Source: Cytophagales bacterium (GTDB lineage Bacteria; Bacteroidota; Bacteroidia; Cytophagales; 172606-1). Taken from it: a stretch of DNA of 36,137 nt. Shown piece by piece: positions 9,330 to 19,150 of this stretch. Location: NCBI GenBank assembly GCA_030448185.1, contig JAUJNL010000062.1, positions 1 to 36,137 of the forward strand, in the 5' to 3' direction. The notes under the pieces are model-generated. The model worked only from the letters and a program-made list of their open reading frames with translations. It ran no database searches and had not been told where the DNA came from. The stretch's first letter is position 1. Each line of letters opens with the position of its first letter. A program made the position numbers and the translations under genes.

Positions 9330-9470
9330 TGGTAATGCTAAAAGGTAAATGGATAGTAGGTACTGGGTATTAGATATTGGTTACTGGGAAAAAGTCATTC
9401 GGGCAAAACTATTAACTAATACCTGGTACCCAATACCTTATACCTTACCTACCCATTAAACATTCATCAT
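9330..9470. repeat. Word hairpin upstream of the sulfatase
   Basis: The left arm (about 9350-9388) contains GTAGGTACTGGGTATTAG, ATATTGG and TTACTGGG. The right arm (about 9416-9453), read as its complement, contains GGTAGGTAAGGTATAAGG, TATTGGGTACC and AGGTATTAG. The same vocabulary recurs at 18993-19108. Together with flanking AT-rich sequence this is all that the 346-bp spacer between egtD and the sulfatase holds. Confidence 0.7.
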
Positions 9471-9498
9471 TCAAAATTTGCCGTTACTTTATAACCCT

Positions 9499-11019
9499 AT
9501 GACCAAGAAAGTTTTCCTGTTGCTGGTCTTGCTGTGCCAGGCTAGTTATTATGTTGCGCAAGCGCAGCAAAAACCTAATATTATTCTTATTTATGCGGAT
9601 GACCTGGGCTATGGTGATATAAGCGCGTATGGCGCCACCAAAATTAAAACGCCCAACATGGATAAACTGGCTGCTCAAGGCCTGCGTTTTACCGATGCCC
9701 ATTCCACTTCAGCCACCTGCACTCCCTCCCGGTACTCGATGCTCACGGGCCAGTACGCCTGGCGTAAAAAAGGTACCGGTATTGCTCCTGGCGATGCGCC
9801 GTTGCTCATTCCCACGGACATCACTACGCTGCCCGGTATGATGCAAAAAGCAGGATATACAGCTGGGGTGGTCGGTAAGTGGCACTTAGGCCTCGGACCG
9901 GCCGGCGGCCCTGACTGGAACGCTGATATTAAACCCGGCCCGCTGGAAATCGGCTTTAATTACTCGTTTTTATTGCGGCTACGGCGGATCGCGTGCCTAC
10001 CGTGTACGTCGAAAATCACCGCATTGTCGGCTTAGACCCCCAAGACCCCGTTGCCGTAAGCTACAAGGAGAAGATCGGCAATGAGCCAACGGGCAAGGAG
10101 AATCCGGAAATGCTGCGGATGAAACTGACCCACGGCCACGACCAGACCATCATCAACGGCATCAGCCGGATCGGCTATATGACGGGAGGCAAAGCAGCCC
10201 GCTGGACTGACGAAGACATTGCAGACGTAATTACAGGCAAGGCCATTACCTTTATCGAAACCAATAAAGCCCAACCTTTCTTCCTCTATTTCCCTACCCA
10301 CGATATTCACGTACCCCGCGTGCCGCATTCCCGTTTTGTGGGTAAAAGTGGCATGGGACCCTGCGGCGATGCGATTCTACAGCTTGACTGGACGGTAGGC
10401 GAAATCCTCAAAGCATTAGACCGTCTCAATCTGAGAGAAAATACCCTGATTGTCCTCAGCAGCGACAATGGGTATGTGCTGGATGACGGGTACCAGGACG
10501 ATGCCCGGGAAAAACTAAATGGTCACACGCCGGCAGGTCCGCTTCGGGGCAGTAAATACAGCACTTTTTGAGGGTGGTACACGGGTGCCATTTATTGTAA
10601 GCTGGCGGCTAAAGTAAAAGCCAGGCGTCTCCGCAGCCCTGGTCAGCCAGGTGGATTTCTTTGCCTCATTCGCGGCCTTAACCGGTCAGCAACTGGGTTC
10701 AGCTGATGCGCCGGATTCTTTTAATGTACTAGATGCCCTGACGGGAAAATCGAAGAAAGGCCGCGACTATTTCATTGAGCACGGATTGGTGGATAATCTG
10801 GCCCTCATCAAAGGCGACTGGAAATATATTGAACCACATGCCGGGCCAGCAGTAATTGAACGGGTAGGTGCCGAAACAGGCAACAGTCCCGAGCCACAGC
10901 TGTATCATTTGCAGAAAGATCTGGGCGAGAAAAATAATGTAGCCGCTGCCAACCCTCAGGTGGTAAAAGAGATGGACGCCCTGCTGAAATCGGTCCGTGA
11001 AAAAGGACGGAGCCGGTAG
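9499..11019 (+). pseudogene. Sulfatase (arylsulfatase type), broken by several frameshifts
   Basis: Three fragments together make a complete secreted sulfatase of about 500 residues. The start MTKKVFLLLVLLCQASYYV is a signal peptide. PNIILIYADDLGYGD carries the metal-binding Asp pair. The catalytic motif CTPSRYSMLTG is the Cys type, whose Cys must be converted to formylglycine. KWHLG follows, and SSDNG near 10450-10480 is the C-terminal metal motif. The frame changes near 9975, after KYSTF (about 10560) and around 10605-10620. The last piece resumes at VSQVDFFASFAALTG. A TTG at 9478 is less likely as start. It probably acts in the periplasm on sulfated glycans, and it is followed by a PVC-type cytochrome gene and an oxidoreductase. 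Confidence 0.85.
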
Positions 11020-11033
11020 CAGATTAAGTTAAT

Positions 11034-11201
11034 GGATAATGGATAATGGATAATGGATAATGGATAATGGATAATGGATAATGGATAATGGATAATGGAT
11101 AATGGATAATGGATAATGGATAATGGATAATGGATAATGGATAATGGATAATGGATAATGGATAATGGATAATGGATAATGGATAATGGATAATGGATAA
11201 T
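11034..11201. repeat. Perfect heptanucleotide tandem repeat, 24 copies of GGATAAT
   Basis: There are exactly 24 uninterrupted copies of GGATAAT (168 bp) with no sequence variation. The tract begins 14 bp after the sulfatase stop and ends about 140 bp before the start of the PVC-type gene. A complementary arm, TTGTCCATTTTCAATTGTCCATTATCCATT, lies at about 11276-11305, so the tract is also the expanded arm of a word hairpin. Perfect homogeneity implies recent or ongoing slippage. The seven-base unit would change spacing, not a reading frame, because no gene spans it. Confidence 0.97.
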
Positions 11202-11340
11202 TTATTAAATGCTTAAGTAGTCAAAAGAGAATACAAAGGAGACAAGTAAATACTTAAAAACTACTATTTTATTAATTGTCCATTTTCAATTGTCCATTAT
11301 CCATTTTACCTTGTTGTATAGTTACTTGCATAAAATCAAT

Positions 11341-13638
11341 ATGAAATATAAGTTATTACAATCCAGCTTATTGGTACTGCCGATGCTGGTGATCACCTGT
11401 ACCGTTCCCAAGAGTAGTGCGCCGGTACAGGCCGACCAAAAACCCGTGTTCAATGCAAATCCTTCGCCGGCGTACCTGTCGCCGCAGGAAAGCTTGAAAA
11501 CCATGCACATGCCGGAAGGGTACCGCTTGGAACTGGTAGCCAGCGAGCCCATGATTAAAGAACCGGTAGCCATTGCCTGGGATGGTAATGCCCGCCTGTA
11601 CGTAGCCGAAATGCTTACGTATATGCTGGATGCGGATGCCCGCGGCGAGCAGCAACCCATCAGCCGTATTTCTTTATTGGAAGACACCAACAACGACGGA
11701 AAAATGGATAAGAGCAGCGTTTTTATTGACAGCCTGCTCTTACCCCGGATGATCCAGTGCACGTTAACAATGAGTTGCTGGTAAATGAAACCAACAATAT
11801 CAACATATACAGCTATCGAGACACGAATGGCGACGGTAAAGCTGATCAGAAAAAGGTGCTGTACCGAAATGATAAATACATGGTCAACGACGCCAACATG
11901 GAGCACCAGCGCAGCGGCCTGGACTGGAACCTGGATAACTGGATGTACATCACCTATGATCGGTCCGTTTCCGTTATACCAATGGCACGCTGCGGGTAGA
12001 CACGATTGTAAGTGGTTCCAGTTACCAGTGGGGCCTGACCCACGATAACTACGGACGTTTGTTTTATTCAAATGCCGGGGGCGAAAGACCAGCCCTGAGT
12101 TTCCAGATTAACCCGGTGTACGGAAAGCTCGAATTCAGCGACCAGTATAGCGAGGAGTTTCAGGAGGTATGGCCCATTATAGCTACCCCGGACGTGCAGG
12201 AGGCTTTAAAAGAATGCGGTCTGATAATGGTACCCTCAATCATTTTACCGGCGTCTGCGGGCAGTCTATTTACCGGGGCGACCGGTTGCCTGCCGATCTG
12301 GTGGGTGACTATATTGTCTGTGAGCCCGTGGGAAGAATCGTAAGGCGGGCTAAGGTGGTTAATCAAAGAGGGAAAACGGTACTGGAAAATGTCTATAAGC
12401 AACGGGAGTTTATTGCTTCCACTGACATGAATTTCAGGCCCGTCAATTCGGCCACGGGACCCGACGTCAATCTGTATATTTTCGATATGCACCGGGGTAT
12501 CATTCAGCAGGGCAACTGGACCAAGCCCGGATATTTCCTGCGTAACCGGATCGACAGTCTGGGGCTGTCTAAAAATACGGGCCACGGCCGTATCTACCGG
12601 GTGGTACATGAAGGGTATAAACAAGGGCCCAAACCAACTATGCTGCAAGAAGCAAGCAGCCAGTTGGTCGCTTACTTAGACCACCCCAACGGCTGGTGGC
12701 GGGATAATGCCCAGAAACAAATTATTGTGTTGGGCGATAAGTCGGTGGTGCCAGCCTTGAAACAAATGGCGGCTGGACAGCCCGGAACCTCCGGTAAAAA
12801 GCCAAGCCACCTTGGCGTAATCCATGCCTTGTGGACATTGGAAGGATTAGAGGCAATCGACAAAGAAGTACTTCTCGGTGCTTTAAAGCATGAGCATGCG
12901 CAGGTGAGGAGAACCGCCATTTGGATCAGTGAACAATACCTGAAGAAGAACGACGAACAAATGATCAACGCCGTATCGGAACTGATGAATGATCCGGAGT
13001 ATGATGTACGGGTGCAGCTGTTATTATCCCTGTATAACTGCAAAACGGACAAGGCCCAGGCAACGGTAAAAGGGATAATAGAGCAAAATGCCGACAATGA
13101 AATGATCAGGGCGACTAAGGCATCGCTGGATAAAAACGAAGAAGTCCGGACATTCGGGGCCCGGTTAGCCTATATGTCAAAAGAGGACCGCAATTTAGTG
13201 CTGAATGGCGCATCCATTTTCAAATCACTCTGCGGAAGTTGTCACGGGTCCGATGGTAAAGGAATTGCTACGGGTGGCGCCATGATGGCTGCACCGCCGT
13301 TGGTTAAATCCCAAAGGCTGCAATACGATGCGAAAAATACGGCTACCCGGATCGTATTGCATGGGCTGTCTGGCCCCATCGATGGGAAAACGTACTCCAG
13401 CATCATGCCTTCTATGGCAGATAACAACGATGAATGGATTGCCTCCGTGGTCAGCTATATCCGTTACGAATTCGGAGAGCCCGTCCGTAAAAAGGGTGTT
13501 ACCTTGTCGCCGGTAGTCAAACCGGAAGAAGTAAAGAAAATCCGGGAGCAGGAAGCAAAAAGAAGTAAACCCTGGACTTTGGAGGAACTGGCCCAAAGAA
13601 GTAAAGAAGAAACCCCCATGCAGGAAGCCGGAAAATAA
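11341..13638 (+). pseudogene. PVC-type heme-binding protein with C-terminal cytochrome c, broken by three frameshifts
   Basis: The joined fragments give a protein of about 765 residues. The start MKYKLLQSSLLVLPMLVITC is a lipoprotein-like signal. The N-terminal part is a PVC-type propeller domain (MPEGYRLELVASEPMI, then WDGNARLYVAEM, EDTNNDGKMDKSSVF). HEAT-like repeats follow (DNAQKQIIVLGDKSVVPALK). The C-terminal domain is a c-type cytochrome with CGSCHG. Frame changes lie near 11757, 11967 and 12205; the last could be repaired by one extra G (CAGGAGG to CAGGGAGG). The end is Lys/Glu-rich. Such proteins are predicted periplasmic dehydrogenase-like electron-transfer proteins of carbohydrate breakdown, which fits the sulfatase before and the aldo/keto reductase after. 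The substrate is unknown. Confidence 0.85.
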
Positions 13639-13651
13639 GTAACTCCCATTC

Positions 13652-14551
13652 ATGATGAACTACAAACCACTTGGTACCTCTGACCTGCGGATTAGTGAAG
13701 TGAGTTTTGGCTGCATGTCCCTGGGAAAAGACGACGGGCAAAATGCCCAGCTGTTGCACACTGCATTAGATAAAGGTATCAACCTTTTTGATACGGCGGA
13801 TTTGTATGGGCAGGGACAAAATGAACTAACCGTAGGCAAAGCATTGGTAGGCCGGCGGGATAAAGTAATACTGGCCACCAAAGTAGGCAATCAGTGGCGC
13901 AAGGATGGCAGCGGCTGGGACTGGAATCCTTCCAAAAGTTATATACTGGAAGCCGTGGAAGGGAGCCTGCGCCGGTTACAGACGGACTATATCGACCTGT
14001 ATCAGTTGCACGGCGGTACCATCGATGATCCAATCGATGAAACGATTGAAGCCTTTGAGATTTTGCGGGAGCAAGGTAAAATCCGCCACTACGGGATTTC
14101 CTCCATCCGCCCCAACGTTATCCGGGAGTACGTCAGCAAGTCCCGCATAGTCAGTGTGATGATGCAGTATAGCCTGCTGGACCGCCGTCCGGAAGAAGCC
14201 TGCCTGGGATTGCTGCAAGGGCACCAGATCAGTGTGCTGGCCCGGGGAAGCCTGGCGCAGGGCTTACTAGCCGGCAAACCAGTCAAACCATATTTAAATT
14301 ATACGGCAGACGAGGTAAAAAGGGCTGCCGATGCAGTGCAGTCCTTGGCCGATCAAAAGCGCCGCGCCGCTCAGGTAGCCATGCAGTATGTATTGAATCA
14401 TCCGGCCATTAGTACGGCCGTAGCCGGTATCCGGACGGAGGCGCAACTGGAAGAAGCGCTTCAGGCAACTAAGCTTCAGCCGCTTGCCAGGGATGAAATG
14501 CAACGGTTACTACAAGCTATTCTCCCGAATACCTATCAGGAGCACCGGTAA
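13652..14551 (+). CDS. Aldo/keto reductase
   Basis: The protein has 299 residues. The opening MMNYKPLGTSDLRISEVSFG is a standard AKR start; the second Met is equally possible. The catalytic tetrad is visible: Asp and Tyr in FDTADLYGQG, Lys in ILATKVGNQW, and His in DLYQLHGG. The C-terminal cofactor segment PAISTAVAGIRTEAQLEEAL binds the NADP phosphate and adenine. It lies 13 bp after the PVC-type gene and is probably co-transcribed with it. It reduces or oxidises a sugar or aldehyde with NADP(H); the substrate is not predictable. It is intact although both upstream genes of the cluster are broken. Confidence 0.9.
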   Translation: MMNYKPLGTSDLRISEVSFGCMSLGKDDGQNAQLLHTALDKGINLFDTADLYGQGQNELTVGKALVGRRDKVILATKVGNQWRKDGSGWDWNPSKSYILEAVEGSLRRLQTDYIDLYQLHGGTIDDPIDETIEAFEILREQGKIRHYGISSIRPNVIREYVSKSRIVSVMMQYSLLDRRPEEACLGLLQGHQISVLARGSLAQGLLAGKPVKPYLNYTADEVKRAADAVQSLADQKRRAAQVAMQYVLNHPAISTAVAGIRTEAQLEEALQATKLQPLARDEMQRLLQAILPNTYQEHR

Positions 14552-14577
14552 ACAAACCCGGCCGGAGGAAAAATGAT

Positions 14578-14790
14578 CTATCTCGTTCCCGTAATCACGC
14601 TGTCCAGGATTACCAGAGCTTTTCCGTGAAAGGTATACCGGATGTAACCCGTGGACCGGCCATCGTGGAATGGGTGAATATGAATAGGTGCATCCGGCAA
14701 ATCTGACCCAAACGGGTCCGCTATTTCACGGTCTACCAGCAATTTTTCGGCATTCAGGAAAGAGCCGGGCTTTTTATAATTTTCTTCCAT
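14578..14790 (-). CDS. Possible small hypothetical protein
   Basis: A 70-residue open frame (MEENYKKPGSFLNAEKLLVD to the end SVITGTR) lies convergent to the aldo/keto reductase gene. I recognise no family. Composition is protein-like, with a His/Pro-rich middle (APIHIHPFHDGRSTGYIRY). No ribosome binding site is visible, and the rest of the 405-bp gap 14552-14956 shows nothing else. It may be a real short gene or a chance frame. Confidence 0.3.
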   Translation of the reverse strand: MEENYKKPGSFLNAEKLLVDREIADPFGSDLPDAPIHIHPFHDGRSTGYIRYTFHGKALVILDSVITGTR

Positions 14791-14956
14791 TGAAATTGAT
14801 TGAGATCATTCTCCCGGGTTACTGCAATTCAGATTCATCTGCTAAGCTCGGTAGCGGGCTAGTTACCGGGAACAATGAATAAATGCATTCGAACCCCGAA
14901 ATAGTTCCTTTTATCTAAGATCAACGCAAGTTTGAATTGGTGCCGTCCTGATTTTA

Positions 14957-15667
14957 TCAAAAGTGGAGGTAATAGGGGCGCAGTAATTTCGTAAACGGAG
15001 GGGTATAATTACCATTTTCGTCCCTAATGAAAAACGATTTTACGTCTGCATTCCCTTGCTGGTAAGTATACGTAGCAATGTGCCGGATCAGCCGTCCTCC
15101 TTCCTTCTCATAAACCCGTACGATAGCTTCCGGAAATAATTGATTAACGGCGAGGAGCTTTTGTAATTCTCCACTCTCATATGGGGGTAGCATCACCGCA
15201 AAACGTCCTTCCCGGGCTAGTAACCGGGATACAGCTTTGACCAGGTCGTTGGGAAGCAAACTAGTGCTATGCAGGGCCATATTGACGGCAGTCTCCTTTC
15301 GTCTCAGGGAGTTATGGAAGAAAGGCGGATTGCAGACAATCAAGTCATACGGCTGCCTTTCGGGTGGAAAAAAATCCTGAATCGACTGATGGAAAACGCG
15401 TATCCGGTCTTTCCAGGGACTTTTGGCTACATTTTCCTGCGCCTGTTCGTATGCCTGCTGCTCAATTTCTACGGCATCAATAGTCGCCTTGCTCCGCTGC
15501 GCCAGCATTAGGGCCAGCAGTCCGGTGCCGGTGCCAATATCCAGTATTCGTGCTGCCTGCTGCACTTCCACATAAGCTCCCAGAACGCAGGAATCAGTGC
15601 ATACTTTCATAGCACACCGGTCCTGGTTGACGAGGAACTGTTTAAACTGAAAGTAGGCATTAGGCAT
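14957..15667 (-). CDS. trmN6: tRNA1(Val) (adenine(37)-N6)-methyltransferase TrmN6
   Basis: The protein has 236 residues from the ATG at 15667. The longer open frame to 15709 lacks family similarity in its first 14 residues. The start MPNAYFQFKQFLVNQDRCAMKV is the classic beginning of this family. The SAM motif is ILDIGTGTGLLALMLAQRS, and the adenine-methylating motif is NPPFF in LIVCNPPFFHNS. The enzyme methylates A37 of tRNA-Val next to the anticodon (YfiC in E. coli). No operon partner: the upstream gene is a broken DinB-like gene in the same direction, 140 bp away. Confidence 0.9.
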   Translation of the reverse strand: MPNAYFQFKQFLVNQDRCAMKVCTDSCVLGAYVEVQQAARILDIGTGTGLLALMLAQRSKATIDAVEIEQQAYEQAQENVAKSPWKDRIRVFHQSIQDFFPPERQPYDLIVCNPPFFHNSLRRKETAVNMALHSTSLLPNDLVKAVSRLLAREGRFAVMLPPYESGELQKLLAVNQLFPEAIVRVYEKEGGRLIRHIATYTYQQGNADVKSFFIRDENGNYTPPFTKLLRPYYLHF

Positions 15668-15725
15668 AATTAAATATAGCTGAGGGTTGGTCCTAAATCG
15701 GATTACCAATCCGAGTCACTTAGTG

Positions 15726-15761
15726 TCCGCATTGCAACTATCTCAGCGAAGCTAAATGCGG
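15726..15761. repeat. Second copy of the MITE hairpin 3
   Basis: This 36-nt sequence matches 4088-4124 except for one missing T. It forms a CCGCATT / AATGCGG stem around the loop containing CTCAGCGAAGC. The MITE ends are absent, so the palindrome can exist on its own, like a REP sequence. It lies upstream of trmN6. Confidence 0.9.
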
Positions 15762-15806
15762 CCAAACCGGTACTTTTTCCCAATGACCAATTAACCAATG
15801 ATCATC

Positions 15807-16311
15807 TCACGAATTTGACGCCTGAAACCGGATTGTGGCGGAAGCTACCCCAAACTGTTCGGGTAGTATAATGTGGGGGAATGCTTCCCGGACTGTTATT
15901 TTGATAATGGCCATGTGATGAACTGTATGTTCAATATTATACAGTAGTTCACGGTAGTAGTTGGTTGGGCATTGAATGATTTCCTCCTCATCCCCCGAAA
16001 AGGAAGCTTCCAGTAGCAAACTCCGGCTGAGTCCGGTGTTGGCAACTGCATCTATCAGCTGGGTTAACCTGGCTACTGCCAGCAGGGTTTTGCGCTAACT
16101 GCTCATTATGCCGCCGCTGGTCGTAGTTAAGTTTGCCCGTATGATAACCGTTCATCAGCAGTTCATAAAATTCAATCACATGCCTGATATGTTTGCCGAC
16201 CGTATTTCCGTTCAGAATTATAAGTGACTCGCAATATTCAGTCTGCGTTAAATCCTGCACGAGGTTAATTAATTGCTCAAGGATTTCAATGCAGGCTTTT
16301 TGAAGCTTCAT
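15807..16311 (-). pseudogene. DinB-like protein, one frameshift
   Basis: Two fragments join to a protein of about 168 residues. The first part starts MKLQKACIEILEQLINLV at 16311 and contains NGNTVGKHIRHVIEFYELL, a DinB-type four-helix segment with a metal-ligand His. The second part contains NIEHTVHHMAIIKI, the typical second His motif of the DinB/DUF1569-like fold. The frame changes near 16090, where the alternative reading KTLLAVARLTQLIDAV joins both parts smoothly. Members often act as thiol-dependent transferases or metal enzymes; the precise activity is unknown. Metal-binding residues are preserved, so a base-calling error is possible. Confidence 0.75.
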
Positions 16312-16467
16312 AAAAATGGTTTCTATAGGAAAGATCAAAAGGTTTAAGCCGATAAAATTACCCCAATTGTGCAAAATTTCAGGTATTTATTAGATGAATT
16401 TTGGGCAAAAGGGGATATTCACAAACTCCCCGTAAACTTGCTTCCGGTACGCCATAAATCCTTACTT

Positions 16468-17210
16468 GTGTGCACTGTAACCTATCTGCCCTTGGAAAGT
16501 GGCTACATACTGACCTCCAGCCGCGACGAACAACCCGGTAGACCTACTTCCGATAAACCCTGTACCCGACAGATTGGTAACCAGACTGTCCTGTACCCTC
16601 AGGATATCCGGGCGGGGGGTACCTGGATTGCCGTAGCTGCACGGGCCAGCGTATGTCTGCTGAATGGGGCGTTTGCAGCGCACAAGCCTGAGCCTCCTTA
16701 CCGTCACAGCCGCGGCTTGCTGGTAACCGGTTATTTTACCTTTGAAACCACCGGGCATTTTCCTTGCCCATTATACATTTGAAGGGCTGGAACCTTTCAC
16801 GCTGCTGATCGTAGAGGAGTACCAGTTGCTTGAAATACGGTGGGATGGGAGTACCCTTTTCCGGGTGAAAAAGATAAGACCAAGCCTCAAATATGGTCCT
16901 CCGCTACGCTTTATTCTCCCGAAATCATGGCGAAGCGTGAAAAATGGTTTGGTGGATGGGTAGAGCAACGGAATGGGGCGTATTCTGAGTCAGCGGCCAG
17001 GCACTTTCACCTGACTGCGGCGAAGGGGACCAAAAGAACGATATTTTCATGCATCGTGCCCTGGTACAGACGGTAAGCCTGACTAGTATCGTTAGAGAAG
17101 CATGGAGGACGCAACTGTGGTACCAATCATTTAACAAAGAACAAGTCCAGAACCAGATTCATATTTGTGACCTGCCCGTAAGGCTGCCTGCGGCGGTTAC
17201 CAATGGGTGA
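16468..17210 (+). pseudogene. NRDE / TANGO2-like protein, at least three frameshifts
   Basis: The GTG at 16468 gives MCTVTYLPLESGYILTSSRD, the usual start of NRDE proteins with Cys at position 2. The family motif reads SRDE here instead of NRDE. GGTWIAVA and LLNGAF follow, as expected. The frame changes near 16757, 16853 and 17030. Later pieces contain KREKWFGGWV, RHFHLTA and DIFMHRALVQTVSLTSI, all in family order. The protein would have about 245 residues. The TANGO2 family has been linked to heme or lipid handling in eukaryotes; the bacterial role is unsettled. The ATP-grasp gene follows after about 20 bp, so the two look co-transcribed, and both are broken. Confidence 0.75.
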
Positions 17211-17232
17211 AGCAGCAAAGTTTATTAATTGT

Positions 17233-18283
17233 ATGCCTTTTTTGATTCGAATTCAGAATTTCTGGACCCGTTTGACGCATTGGGAATACTGGCCCATGGG
17301 TGTAGTGTATTTCCCTATTTTTCTTTATTGGCTCTGGCTTTCGGCCAAAGCCCGGTCTTTTTTTTCTTTTTTTCCGCCGCTAATCCCGGTATTCCGACAG
17401 GGGGAATGCTGGGAGAATCTAAATCAGATATTCTCGAAAAGATACCTCAAAGATATAAGCCAAGAACATGGACTGTGAAGTTGCCGGTTACCCTGTCGCA
17501 ACTGCGGATTCAACTGGTAGCTATGAACGTTACTTATCCGCTGATCGCCAAGCCTGATGTTGGCGAACGCGGCTGGCGGGTAGCCAAAATCACGGAGGAA
17601 TCGGAGCTGGAGGCTTACCTCAGGAAGCAAAAACCGATTTTATCATTCAGGAATACATTGATTATCCCTGGGAGCTGGGCTTATTCTACTACCGGCTGCC
17701 TGATCAGCCAAAGGGAGTGGTGTCTTCAATCACCGTTAAAGAATTTCTGACCATGACCGGGGATGGCAAATCCACCCTGGAAGGCTTGGTACGCCAGCAT
17801 GCCCGGGCCCGTCTGCAATACCGGGTGTTGCGAAAAAAATACGCCCACCATTGGCATGAAGTAATTCCCGAAGGGAAAAAGATGCTGCTTGAACCCATCG
17901 GGAATCACTGCCGGGGCACCAAGTTTTTGAATGGAAATGAGCTGATCACCCTCCAACTACGGGACGTTTTTGATCAGATCAGCCAGTCCATTGATGGCTT
18001 TTCCTACGGCCGCTTCGACCTTCGTTGCCGGAGTATCGATGAATTGTATAGCGGAGAGGGCATCCGTATTCTGGAATTGAATGGGGCCGGGTCAGAGCCG
18101 GGGCATATTTACCATCCCGGATTTCCCTTCTTCCGCGGAATGGGCGTACTTTTCCGGCACTGGACCGTTTTATACCGGATCAGCCGTCAGAACCACCGGA
18201 ATGGCGTACCGTATATGACCCTCCGGGAGGCATGGCAAGTCTGGAAAAATATCCGTAATGGGCGTAACATGCAGGCCGCATGA
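17233..18283 (+). pseudogene. ATP-grasp family protein, two frameshifts
   Basis: Joined fragments give a protein of about 350 residues. The start is likely MPFLIRIQNFWTRLTHWEYW at 17233, with an N-terminal hydrophobic stretch (VVYFPIFLYWLWL). The ATP-grasp part has YPLIAKPDVGERGWRV, then IIQEYIDYPWELGLFYYRLP, KEFLTMTGDGKSTLEGL and RFDLRCRSIDE with ILELNGAGSEP, matching the D-Ala-D-Ala-ligase-like class. One frame change sits in the poly-T tract at about 17358-17375 (two runs of seven or eight T), the other near 17637. Homopolymer error or slippage is therefore plausible for the first. It likely ligates an amino acid or peptide to a carboxylate; the substrate is unknown. Confidence 0.8.
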
Positions 18284-18323
18284 TTGAGGTAATCCTGAAT
18301 GCTACATGTTGAATTTATACTTC

Positions 18324-18343
18324 AGACGTTATGCATAACGTCT
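18324..18343. repeat. Perfect 20-bp palindrome, copy 1
   Basis: AGACGTTATGCATAACGTCT is its own reverse complement. A second copy with a TT centre lies at 19504-19523. Flanking bases (C on both sides here, G on both sides there) indicate opposite orientation. The pair brackets the LysE and SUI1 genes. Confidence 0.9.
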
Positions 18344-18379
18344 CTACTCATCCACTCATAAACTTCTTCACGCTTCCCC

Positions 18380-18991
18380 TTGCTTCTACAAAATATATTG
18401 GTTGGACTGGCTATCAGTTTTATGGGTTCGCTGCCCCTGGGCGTGCAGAACTTGACGGCCGTAAAAATCACCCTGGAAAGAAGCTTCCGGGCAGCGGTAG
18501 CCTTTGCCGCAGGTTGTGCCTGCATTGAAATCGGGTACAGCTACCTGGCCGTAAAGCTTACCCAACTCCTGCTGCAGAATGAATTGCTGCGATTGGCTTT
18601 TCAGGGAATATCCACGGTGCTTTTTCTGGTGGTGGGCCTCTTGTACCTGATCCGCAAGCCTTCTCCGAAGGCGTCGGCTATTTCGCGAAACCCCTTTGTC
18701 CTGGGCCTTATGATGAGCATTCCCAATATGGCGGCTATCCCGTTTTGGCTGGTATATTCTACTTTTTTATCCGGTAATGGCTGGATCCGGCTCGATACCG
18801 AAGCGGGGCTGCTTGCCTACGTAGCAGGGATTCCACTGGGAACAGTAGGAGCTCTTTCCCTATATGCAGCTTTAAGCAATGCCATTAACCGGCGTTTTTC
18901 CCTTCAATCCTTGCCGGTGAACCAGATTATCGGAGTGATCCTGATTGGAATGGGATTATACGGAGGCGTGAAGCTGGTGTGGGGAAATTAG
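18380..18991 (+). CDS. LysE family amino-acid exporter
   Basis: The protein has 203 residues starting with TTG at 18380, since no in-frame ATG precedes the first membrane helix. The sequence is strongly hydrophobic with about six helices. The first helix carries GLAISFMGSLPLGVQNL, equivalent to the conserved PGP/LG region of LysE/RhtB transporters. RNPFVLGLMMSIPNMAAIPF forms the mirrored motif in the second half. It sits in the inner membrane and likely exports amino acids or related small molecules using the proton gradient. It stands upstream of SUI1, separated by a word hairpin. Confidence 0.8.
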   Translation: MLLQNILVGLAISFMGSLPLGVQNLTAVKITLERSFRAAVAFAAGCACIEIGYSYLAVKLTQLLLQNELLRLAFQGISTVLFLVVGLLYLIRKPSPKASAISRNPFVLGLMMSIPNMAAIPFWLVYSTFLSGNGWIRLDTEAGLLAYVAGIPLGTVGALSLYAALSNAINRRFSLQSLPVNQIIGVILIGMGLYGGVKLVWGN

Positions 18992-18992
18992 C

Positions 18993-19108
18993 CATTGGTC
19001 AGGAGTTAATCGGTATTAGATACTGGGTATTAGAGAAAAGGCCACTTAGGGGAAACAGAATGACCATTGATGAATACTCAGTACCTAATACCCAATACCT
19101 GATAACTA
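18993..19108. repeat. Word hairpin between LysE and SUI1 genes
   Basis: The left arm (18993-19034) reads CCATTGGTCAGGAGTTAATC and then GGTATTAGATACTGGGTATT. The right arm (19061-19108) is the approximate complement, with TGACCATTG, CTCAGTACCTAATACCC and AATACCTGATAACT. The order of words is mirrored, so the arms can pair along most of their length. It shares vocabulary with 9330-9470. It starts 2 bp after the LysE stop. Confidence 0.75.
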
Positions 19109-19150
19109 CTTCCCGAATTATTGCGACCTTTGCCGGATAAACCCATTGCT

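Noticed and set aside
11034..11201. Tandem repeat considered as a CRISPR array
   Set aside because: The unit is seven bases with no spacers, and no cas gene is near.
11322..12071. 249-codon minus-strand frame over the PVC-type gene
   Set aside because: The plus strand encodes recognisable conserved domains, whereas this frame shows none.
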